This document shows positions 6,526-11,949 of a stretch of 11,949 nucleotides of DNA, in pieces (the stretch's first letter is position 1; the number at the start of each line of letters is the position of its first letter). The notes below the pieces were generated by a model. The model was not told the origin of the DNA. It did not search any database and was given only the letters and a program-made list of their open reading frames with translations. The position numbers and the translations under genes were made by a program. The stretch is from an uncultured Clostridia bacterium (lineage in GTDB: Bacteria; Bacillota; Clostridia; TANB77; CAG-508). The stretch lies in assembly GCA_947630155.1 (NCBI GenBank), contig CANRGM010000032.1, positions 1 to 11,949 on the forward strand. The letters run 5' to 3'.

Positions 6526-7314
6526 ATGAAATTTTTTAAAATGACAAAAAAGAAAATCATAATTTTAACAACAATATTGATCTTATTCATTCTAATATTT
6601 GCATTTACCACATCCTTTGGAATGCAACACTACTATAAGCTGGATTTTTCAACAGGCCTTGTAACAGCAAGCAGATTAAATGTAAGAAGTGGCCCTGGAA
6701 TCAATTATCCTATTGTTACAACAGTAAATAAAAATGAATACATTAGAGTATTTGCAGGAGTAGGTAGCTGGTATGTAGTTCAAGTTGAAGGTGATTATAT
6801 TGGGGCTGTAAGCCAACAATATGTAAAACCAATATATCCAACAGGCTCAGGTACAACTAGTGGAACATCAACCAATTCTCCATCTGGTTCTGGAACAAGT
6901 GGATCAAACGCATCATCAAATACGTCCATACTAACTGCTGATGAATTAGAAACTTTTAATCTAATAAATCAACAACGATTAAACAATGGCCTATCAGCTT
7001 TAAAAGTTGACTCCGAATTACAAAGAGTTGCAAGAATAAAAGCACAAGATATGGTAAACAACAACTACTTTGCACATGAATCACCTACATATGGAACTCC
7101 ATTTAACATGATGAAAAATTTTGGAATTACCTATACATCTGCAGGTGAAAATATTGCTGGTAATTCAAGTAATAGCGCAGCAGTAACAGCATGGATGAAT
7201 TCATCTGGACATAGAGCAAATATTTTAAATAGCGGCTATAACTATACTGGATTAGCTGTAGTATCAAGCCCAAAATATGGTAAGATATATGTACAAATGT
7301 TTATCAAAAAATAA
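6526..7314 (+). CDS. Secreted or membrane-anchored SH3b-CAP domain protein
   Basis: A 262-residue surface protein. Residues 10-30 are a hydrophobic signal or anchor helix. Residues about 45-103 form a bacterial SH3 (SH3b) domain with the hallmark LNVRSGPGINYP (51-62), expected to bind cell wall. A Gly/Ser/Thr-rich linker spans 106-133. Residues about 137-262 are a CAP/SCP domain of the YkwD type: H184 and E185 in FAHES, E208 in GENIAG, and H229 in SSGHRANIL match the conserved CAP cavity residues. YkwD-type proteins are common in spore-forming Firmicutes, but their biochemical role is mostly unclear. GGGGGAA precedes the ATG. It faces away from the capA-like gene and converges on the next gene across a hairpin. 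Confidence 0.92.
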   Translation: MKFFKMTKKKIIILTTILILFILIFAFTTSFGMQHYYKLDFSTGLVTASRLNVRSGPGINYPIVTTVNKNEYIRVFAGVGSWYVVQVEGDYIGAVSQQYVKPIYPTGSGTTSGTSTNSPSGSGTSGSNASSNTSILTADELETFNLINQQRLNNGLSALKVDSELQRVARIKAQDMVNNNYFAHESPTYGTPFNMMKNFGITYTSAGENIAGNSSNSAAVTAWMNSSGHRANILNSGYNYTGLAVVSSPKYGKIYVQMFIKK

Positions 7315-7333
7315 TAAAAATATGTTCAAATAT

Positions 7334-7359
7334 GAGGAATAGCAAGAAAGCTATTCCTC
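7334..7359. terminator. Hairpin between convergent genes, likely two-way terminator
   Basis: GAGGAATAGC (7334-7343) and GCTATTCCTC (7350-7359) form a perfect 10-bp stem around a 6-base loop, 19 bases past the CAP gene stop. The right arm includes the last codons and TAG stop of the minus-strand gene that ends at 7351. The following T runs are weak and broken on both strands, so efficiency is uncertain, but position and stem strength support termination. Confidence 0.6.
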
Positions 7360-7731
7360 TTCATAATCTATTTTTCCAATTAGATTTTCAATCTGTTCTT
7401 CTCTATTTTCTTGCTTTTTATTCATATTATCCCACACTTCAGGTGAAATTTTATTGTAATTATCCTCCATATATCTATTAGTACTTCTATAATTTTCAGT
7501 AATATTGTCTATTTGTTCAGGAATAGTTTCATTATTTCCGTTTATAATATTTGTTTTTAAATTTTGAATTTCATTTTCTCTTACAGCCTGTTTTTTTCTT
7601 GCATTATCTTTATTTTCCTTACTTCCTATTTCAGAATATTGTTCTAAGTGTCTTTCAGTTCTAGTATGATTTTCAACTAAATTTTCCAAATTATCTAATT
7701 GTCTTTCTTTTTTAAATTTATCATTATCCAT
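7351..7731 (-). CDS. Small charged helical protein with two tandem 48-residue repeats, function unknown
   Basis: I do not recognise a named family. The 126 residues are highly charged, rich in Asn, Glu and Lys, with no cysteine, signal peptide or membrane segment, so a soluble and mostly helical cytoplasmic protein is likely. It is an internal duplication: residues 15-62 and 74-121 align without gaps at a fixed offset of 59, with 19 of 48 positions identical. Shared positions include EN (20-21 and 79-80), T25/T84, R27/R86, KKQ (46-48 and 105-107), RE (51-52 and 110-111) and NL (57-58 and 116-117). Each unit could be a helical hairpin. AAGGAGG precedes the ATG, so it is probably expressed. It is divergent from clpE and convergent with the CAP gene. 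Confidence 0.8.
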   Translation of the reverse strand: MDNDKFKKERQLDNLENLVENHTRTERHLEQYSEIGSKENKDNARKKQAVRENEIQNLKTNIINGNNETIPEQIDNITENYRSTNRYMEDNYNKISPEVWDNMNKKQENREEQIENLIGKIDYEEE

Positions 7732-7812
7732 AGCAAAAACCTCCTTAAAAATTTCACATTCTTATTATTTGTAGTTTTCGATTTTTTATGTTAATGAAAA
7801 TTTGGTATATAA

Positions 7813-7836
7813 TTTTTTCCAAAATTTTGAAAAAAA
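7813..7836. repeat. 24-bp imperfect palindrome upstream of the clpE promoter
   Basis: The core CAAAATTTTG (7820-7829) is a perfect palindrome, flanked by one mismatched pair and then six T on the left and six A on the right. It ends 8 bases before the clpE -35 box, in the gap between two divergent genes. It could bind a regulator or be a bent A/T tract. It does not match the heptad repeat bound by CtsR. Confidence 0.4.
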
Positions 7837-7844
7837 TACATAAC

Positions 7845-7873
7845 TTGACTAAACAAAAATTTTATAGTATATT
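7845..7873 (+). promoter_or_regulatory. Sigma-A promoter for clpE
   Basis: TTGACT (7845-7850) and TATATT (7868-7873) are 17 bases apart, each matching five of six consensus positions. Transcription should start near 7880, giving a leader of about 35 bases. The leader contains AGGTGAT, which matches the anti-Shine-Dalgarno sequence, before the ATG at 7916. I find no CtsR operator (paired GGTCAAA heptads) and no CIRCE element. Confidence 0.75.
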
Positions 7874-7915
7874 AATTATTATATAAAATAAGAAAGAATA
7901 GGTGATTTTTTATAA

Positions 7916-10243
7916 ATGTTATGTTCAAGATGTAAGAAAAACACTGCTGTTGTTTTTGTCAACAGACTAGATGACAACAACCAACAACACATGGAAGGAT
8001 TTTGTTACAACTGTGCTAAAGAAATAGGAATTAATCCTTTAGAAGCATTAGCAAAACAAGCAAATTTATCTCAATCTGACTTAGAAGATATGACATCTCA
8101 ATTTGAAACAATGTTCAAAGATCTTTCTGAAAACATGTCAGAGGAGGAATTAAACGACATGATGATGGAAAGTGAAGAATCATTAAATGAAATGACTCCT
8201 GACTCATTAGGTTCAATTTTCTCTGGACTTTTTGGATTTAAAAATAATGAGAAGTCAAGTTCTGCAGATTCATCTTATTCACAAAAATCAGATAAAACAC
8301 AGAAAGTAAAAGAAAATAAAAAACAAAATAATAAAAAGAAAAAAGCTTTAGATACATTTGGTACTAACCTTACAAACAAGGCAAAAAATAACCAATTAGA
8401 TATGGTAATTGGTAGAGATAGAGAAATTCAAAGAATTGTACAAATTTTAAATAGACGTTCAAAAAATAATCCATGTTTAATCGGCGAACCTGGTGTTGGT
8501 AAAACTGCTATAGCACAAGGCCTAGCCATAAAAATTGCCAATGGAAATGTTCCAGCTAAATTATTAAATAAAGAAGTTTATCTTCTAGATATGACCTCGG
8601 TTATAGCAGGAACACAATTCAGAGGACAATTTGAAGCAAGAATGAAATCAATAATTGATGAATGTAAAAGTTTAGGTAACATTATATTGGTTATAGATGA
8701 AATTCACAATATAATTGGTGCAGGAGATGCTGAACATTCTATGAATGCTGCAAATATTCTAAAACCTTCCCTATCTAATGGAGAAATTCAATTGATAGGA
8801 ACAACTACATTAAAAGAATACAGAAAATACATAGAAAAAGATTCTGCATTAGAAAGAAGATTTCAACCTGTTAAAATAGAAGAACCTTCTATAGAAGATT
8901 CAATAGAAATTTTAAATGGTATTAAAAAATATTATGAAGATTATCATAAAGTTAAAATTTCAAAAGATGTTATTCGCCAAACTGTTATAATGTCTGAAAA
9001 ATATATACATGACAGATTTTTACCAGATAAAGCGATAGATATTCTTGACGAAGCTTGTTCTAGAATTAACTTGAATAATAAACAATTATATAAACTTGAA
9101 ATTCTAAAAAATGAACTTAAAAAAGTTCAAGAAGAAAAAGAAGAAGCTGCATCAGCTGACTCAACTGAGGACTACCAAAAAGCAGCAGAGTTAAAAACCA
9201 AGGAATGTCAGTTAAATGAACAAATAGCGGCTTTGAATAAAACAATGAAAACTGTAAGCTTATCTGTTCAAGACATTGCAAATGTAATTGAACACTGGAC
9301 CAAAATTCCTGTTAAGAAAATTACAGAAGAAGAAACTCAAAAGTTGTTAAATTTAGAGAAGAATTTACATGAAAAAATAATAGGTCAAAATGAAGCTGTA
9401 GAAGCAGTTTCAAGAGCAATACGTAGGAATCGTGCTGGACTAAAAAGTACTAAACGTCCACCATCATTTATATTTGTTGGTCCAACTGGTGTGGGTAAAA
9501 CAGAACTTGCAAAATCCTTAGCATATGAAATGTTTGGAAATGAAAATTCAATAATTAGAATTGATATGTCTGAATATATGGAAAGTCATTCAACATCAAA
9601 ATTAATAGGATCACCTCCTGGATATGTTGGTTATGATGATGCTGGCCAATTAACAGAAAAAGTCAAACGCAACCCTTATTCTATAATTTTATTAGATGAA
9701 ATAGAGAAAGCTCATCCTGATGTGTTTAACCTATTACTTCAAGTTTTAGATGAAGGACGATTAACTGATTCACAGGGAAATACAGTTAGTTTTGAAAATA
9801 CAATAATAATAATGACTTCAAATGCAGGCTCAACATTGAACACCAATTCAATAGGTTTTGGTGCAAACTCTGAAACAAAGAAAAACAAAATTTTAGACAG
9901 TTTGAAAGAGGTTTTCAGACCAGAATTCCTTAATAGAGTTGACGAAATAGTTGTTTTTGAACAATTAACAAAGGAACAGCTACTTCAAATAGTTGATTTA
10001 ATGCTTGTTGAAACTTCAAATGTCTTACAAGATAAAGATATAACAATGGAACTTTCCACTGAGGCAAAAGAATATATCTTAGAAAAAGGAACTGACTTAA
10101 AATACGGTGCTAGACCTTTAAGAAGAGCAATTCAAAGGTATATTGAAGATGAAATTTCTGATTTAATATTAAAATCAGAATTAAAAAATGGACAAAAAGT
10201 TACAATAACATATGATACTGAATTGCATTTTGATGTACAATAG
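7916..10243 (+). CDS. clpE: ClpE-type Clp protease ATP-binding subunit with N-terminal zinc finger
   Basis: Hexameric AAA+ unfoldase expected to feed proteins to ClpP. The 775 residues begin with a zinc finger (C3, C6, C30, C33) of the ClpE/McsA type in place of the usual Clp N domain. An acidic, Met-rich stretch (about 55-95) and a Ser/Lys-rich linker (about 112-143) follow. The first AAA+ module has Walker A GEPGVGKT (190-197), Walker B VIDE (259-262) and ERRF (313-316). A short coiled middle region (about 393-445) is ClpC/E-like, much shorter than in ClpB. The second module has Walker A GPTGVGKT (522-529), LLDE (592-595) and sensor 2 GARPLRR (731-737). An IGF loop (646-648) is the expected ClpP contact. 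No clpP, mcsA, mcsB or ctsR lies nearby. It has its own promoter. Confidence 0.93.
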   Translation: MLCSRCKKNTAVVFVNRLDDNNQQHMEGFCYNCAKEIGINPLEALAKQANLSQSDLEDMTSQFETMFKDLSENMSEEELNDMMMESEESLNEMTPDSLGSIFSGLFGFKNNEKSSSADSSYSQKSDKTQKVKENKKQNNKKKKALDTFGTNLTNKAKNNQLDMVIGRDREIQRIVQILNRRSKNNPCLIGEPGVGKTAIAQGLAIKIANGNVPAKLLNKEVYLLDMTSVIAGTQFRGQFEARMKSIIDECKSLGNIILVIDEIHNIIGAGDAEHSMNAANILKPSLSNGEIQLIGTTTLKEYRKYIEKDSALERRFQPVKIEEPSIEDSIEILNGIKKYYEDYHKVKISKDVIRQTVIMSEKYIHDRFLPDKAIDILDEACSRINLNNKQLYKLEILKNELKKVQEEKEEAASADSTEDYQKAAELKTKECQLNEQIAALNKTMKTVSLSVQDIANVIEHWTKIPVKKITEEETQKLLNLEKNLHEKIIGQNEAVEAVSRAIRRNRAGLKSTKRPPSFIFVGPTGVGKTELAKSLAYEMFGNENSIIRIDMSEYMESHSTSKLIGSPPGYVGYDDAGQLTEKVKRNPYSIILLDEIEKAHPDVFNLLLQVLDEGRLTDSQGNTVSFENTIIIMTSNAGSTLNTNSIGFGANSETKKNKILDSLKEVFRPEFLNRVDEIVVFEQLTKEQLLQIVDLMLVETSNVLQDKDITMELSTEAKEYILEKGTDLKYGARPLRRAIQRYIEDEISDLILKSELKNGQKVTITYDTELHFDVQ

Positions 10244-10292
10244 ACATTAAACATTTTTATATATTTTCAAGTTATTTTTTAAGGAAAGTAAT

Positions 10293-10336
10293 TTACAATC
10301 TCTATACTTTTTATCATTTTAATGATAGAATTGTAA
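10293..10336. repeat. Two-part dyad between clpE and pgsA
   Basis: TTACAAT (10293-10299) pairs with ATTGTAA (10330-10336), and inside it TATCAT (10312-10317) pairs with ATGATA (10322-10327) around TTTA. Together they could fold as an interrupted AT-rich hairpin in the 171-base gap. No T run follows, so a terminator is doubtful; it could be a leader structure or operator. Confidence 0.35.
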
Positions 10337-10373
10337 TATGTAATAAATGCAACATCAATCAATATTTGTGTTG

Positions 10374-10382
10374 TGTTATAAA
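10374..10382 (+). promoter_or_regulatory. Candidate extended -10 promoter for pgsA
   Basis: TGTTATAAA fits an extended -10 element (TG, one base, TATAAA) about 33 bases before the pgsA ATG. No good -35 hexamer lies at the right distance. The 171-base gap after clpE suggests pgsA has its own promoter, so this is the best candidate. Confidence 0.4.
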
Positions 10383-10414
10383 TTATTAATATAACAAAAA
10401 TTGGAGGATTTATT

Positions 10415-10969
10415 ATGCTTAAAAATATACCAAATGCTCTAACAATAGCACGTTTTATATTAATTCCATTTATACTAGGATCACTAATACAAAATAATTA
10501 CATCTCAGCATTTATATTTCTAACACTCTCTGGACTAACAGATGTATTAGATGGTTATATAGCAAGGAAATTTGATTTGATAAGTAATTTTGGAAAATTA
10601 ATTGATCCATTAGCAGATAAAACTACTCAGATAGCTATTTTAACTACTTTAGCATTGAAAGGATTTATACCATTTTGGATAATTGTAGTTATATTTATAA
10701 AAGAATTTGCAATGATTGCAGGTGCATCATTCTTATATGGAAAAGAATTAGTTGTATCTAGCAGATGGTATGGAAAATTAGCAACAGTATTATTCTACGT
10801 AGCTATAGCATCTTCACTTGCTGTAAAATATTTCAATATTGGATTTAAATTTGATATATACATATATTATTTAGCCATAGCATTTACATTATTTTCTCTT
10901 TGCATGTATTTTCATGCATTTTATGCCCAAGGCTATTTGAAAAAGGAGAATTTGAAAATTACTAAATAA
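10415..10969 (+). CDS. pgsA: CDP-diacylglycerol-glycerol-3-phosphate 3-phosphatidyltransferase
   Basis: Integral membrane enzyme that makes phosphatidylglycerol phosphate from CDP-diacylglycerol and glycerol 3-phosphate, the committed step to phosphatidylglycerol and cardiolipin. The CDP-alcohol phosphotransferase signature is complete: D43, D46-G47, A50-R51, G60, D64 and D68, with exact family spacing. The N-terminal NIPNALTIARFILIPF stretch (4-19) is typical of PgsA. Several hydrophobic segments fit a multi-helix membrane protein: about 12-40, 72-107, 122-138 and 146-170. The length of 184 is normal. The substrate call rests on resemblance to PgsA; another CDP-alcohol transferase is possible but less likely. 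GGAGG lies 7 bases before the ATG. Confidence 0.9.
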   Translation: MLKNIPNALTIARFILIPFILGSLIQNNYISAFIFLTLSGLTDVLDGYIARKFDLISNFGKLIDPLADKTTQIAILTTLALKGFIPFWIIVVIFIKEFAMIAGASFLYGKELVVSSRWYGKLATVLFYVAIASSLAVKYFNIGFKFDIYIYYLAIAFTLFSLCMYFHAFYAQGYLKKENLKITK

Positions 10970-11017
10970 AGAATTTTAAATATATAATATTTTTCTCTAT
11001 TCTCCGCATACTTTTTT
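10945..11017 (+). terminator. Weak candidate terminator for pgsA
   Basis: GGAGAAT (10945-10951, inside the pgsA 3' end) can pair with ATTCTCC (10999-11005), and a T run follows at 11012-11017. The loop is long (47 bases) and the T run begins several bases after the stem, so this is a poor match to a standard terminator. The inverted repeat further downstream is the better candidate. Confidence 0.25.
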
Positions 11018-11020
11018 ACA

Positions 11021-11106
11021 AATAAAATAATAACAATTTTTAAAAATGTTACGAAAAGTTTTTATATTTTAAAACCTACATTTTTAAAGATTGTTATTAT
11101 TTTATT
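11021..11106. repeat. 29-bp inverted repeat between convergent genes, possible two-way terminator
   Basis: Bases 11021-11049 and 11078-11106 are inverted copies, 28 of 29 positions matching; the single mismatch becomes a G-U pair in one RNA strand. The 28-base centre can partly pair as well. The stem is almost purely A/T, with only two or three G/C pairs. It lies between pgsA and the BofC-like gene and includes the latter's TAA stop (11102-11104) at its right end. A terminator read from both sides fits the position. A remnant of a small mobile element with inverted ends is an alternative with no further support. Confidence 0.75.
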
Positions 11107-11671
11107 CAAAATCTTCTAAAAATTTATTTAAGTTTTCTCTCCCAACTATCTCTATACCTTGTTCTAGATTAGTCAAATCCTCTTCTGGCAAATATTGCAC
11201 TGATATATCTGTTAAACCTTTAAAAATATACTCACCAATATTATTCTTACAACTAATACTTATATATCCATCTGATTCCCTCAAAATATAATGCTCACCA
11301 CAAATTCCCGGGTCATTCCTGGATAATTTTATTTCATTAGAACTAAATTCATCTATATTCCATTCATCATAATATTCTTGTACTTTATCTTTATTTAAAT
11401 TAACAATTTCTCTTGGAGCTATCTCTTTACTGCTAATAGTATGTCCGCATTTTTTATAAGTTTGAGTTAATATCACCTCTGCATTTGGAGATACAATTTC
11501 TTCACTTGAACTTGTATCAATAATATCTTCTGTTTTTTCTTCTGCAAGAACAGCCTGATTCGACTCTTCCTTATTTTTAGAGAAGTCCATAAAAGAATTT
11601 ACAATAAATCCAGCCATTACTGAAAATATAAATAATAAAATAAGTAAGATTGCTACTAACCATTTTCTCAT
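11102..11671 (-). CDS. Membrane-anchored protein with BofC-like C-terminal domain
   Basis: Counting from ATG 11671 (189 residues), residues 4-27 are one membrane helix, followed by an acidic Ser/Glu linker (about 32-65) and an extracytoplasmic region. The last ~65 residues resemble the C-terminal domain of BofC, the forespore protein that in Bacillus subtilis restrains SpoIVB-dependent signalling: EHYILRESDGYISI (126-139), a TDISVQYLPEED segment (154-165), then GIEIVGRENLNKFLEDF. The KKCGHT motif (74-79) and the cysteines at 75, 124 and 141 are conspicuous. The family call is from memory of sequence patterns; a sporulation role is inference. The ATG is preferred because GGGTGAT lies just upstream; GTG at 11680 in the same frame is possible. 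The start follows the comEC-like gene by 10 bases, suggesting translational coupling. Confidence 0.72.
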   Translation of the reverse strand: MRKWLVAILLILLFIFSVMAGFIVNSFMDFSKNKEESNQAVLAEEKTEDIIDTSSSEEIVSPNAEVILTQTYKKCGHTISSKEIAPREIVNLNKDKVQEYYDEWNIDEFSSNEIKLSRNDPGICGEHYILRESDGYISISCKNNIGEYIFKGLTDISVQYLPEEDLTNLEQGIEIVGRENLNKFLEDFE

Positions 11672-11681
11672 ATATATCACC

Positions 11682-11949
11682 CTATCCTTTAATTGTAGTA
11701 TTGGCTATTTTGGAAAATTTATACATAAATTCTATTTTTACTATCTCTCCTTTTCTATTTATCACAATACTTATCTCTCCATATTTATCTGTCCTATAAA
11801 TACTAGCACCGCAAATCCTCTAATCTTTCCAATACTAGTTGATTTGGATGACCAAATTTATTCTTTTCCCCCACACCTATCAATGCAATTTTAGGCTTGA
11901 CTAACTCTAAAAATTCTTGTATTGATGAAGATTTTGAGCCATGATGAGC
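11682..11949 (-). pseudogene. ComEC/Rec2-type metallo-beta-lactamase domain, 3' end with a frameshift
   Basis: Read on the minus strand from the right edge, the frame begins AHHGSKSSS, the hallmark metal-binding motif of the C-terminal metallo-beta-lactamase domain of ComEC/Rec2 DNA uptake channels and related hydrolases. It continues through VKPKIALIGVG, GHPNQLVLERLEDL, then hits TAG at 11805-11803. Dropping one base (G on the plus strand at 11811) restores a frame reading GASIYRTDKYGEISIV and on to TAG at 11684-11682, which is the expected continuation of the domain. The distal stop overlaps the ribosome site of the next gene, as in an intact operon. So the gene is frameshifted by one inserted base, by real mutation, sequencing error or, less likely, programmed frameshifting. 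The 5' part lies outside the window, so ComEC versus a stand-alone hydrolase is undecided. Confidence 0.75.

Noticed and set aside
7780..7915. CtsR or CIRCE operator upstream of clpE
   Set aside because: TTGACT resembles part of a CtsR half-site, but no second heptad at the required spacing is present and it serves as the -35 box; no CIRCE repeat is seen.
11091..11291. Plus-strand open frame of 66 codons opposite the BofC-like gene
   Set aside because: It has no ribosome binding site and lies antisense to the conserved C-terminal domain.

Overview
The window looks like an ordinary stretch of chromosome from a low-GC, anaerobic, Gram-positive bacterium, most likely an uncultured member of the Clostridia. 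The evidence is the strongly AT-rich sequence, AGGAGG-type ribosome binding sites, consensus sigma-A promoters, a superoxide reductase (typical of anaerobes), a sortase, a zinc-finger ClpE-type ATPase and a protein with a BofC-like C-terminal domain (a family of endospore formers). The genus cannot be fixed from the sequence alone. I see no phage, transposon, CRISPR array or defence system.

Bases 1-6301 are read from the minus strand. In transcription order they hold a CapA-family metallophosphatase, the tRNA methylthiotransferase mtaB (starting at TTG), a short alanyl-tRNA synthetase, a HIT-family hydrolase, a sortase and a superoxide reductase, followed by tRNA-Leu(UAA), which runs off the left edge. 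Internal promoters precede alaS, the HIT gene and the tRNA, so this is a string of small transcription units rather than one operon.

Bases 6302-7731 hold a divergent intergenic region, a plus-strand secreted SH3b-CAP protein, a two-sided hairpin, and a minus-strand protein of unknown function built from two copies of a 48-residue helical unit. Bases 7732-10969 hold a clpE-like gene with a clear promoter, then pgsA for phosphatidylglycerol synthesis, both on the plus strand. Bases 10970-11949 hold a 29-bp inverted repeat between convergent genes, a membrane-anchored BofC-like protein, and the 3' end of a ComEC/Rec2-type gene (minus strand) that carries an apparent single-base frameshift.

The genes have separate jobs: translation (alaS, mtaB, tRNA-Leu), oxidative stress defence (superoxide reductase), protein quality control (clpE), membrane lipid synthesis (pgsA) and surface functions (sortase, CapA, CAP protein). 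The points most worth a second look are the AlaRS that lacks both the beta-barrel and the C-Ala domain, the frameshift in the comEC-like gene, the near-leaderless HIT transcript with a dyad over its -10 box, the internally duplicated protein, and the long AT-rich inverted repeat. I found no convincing new biological system.
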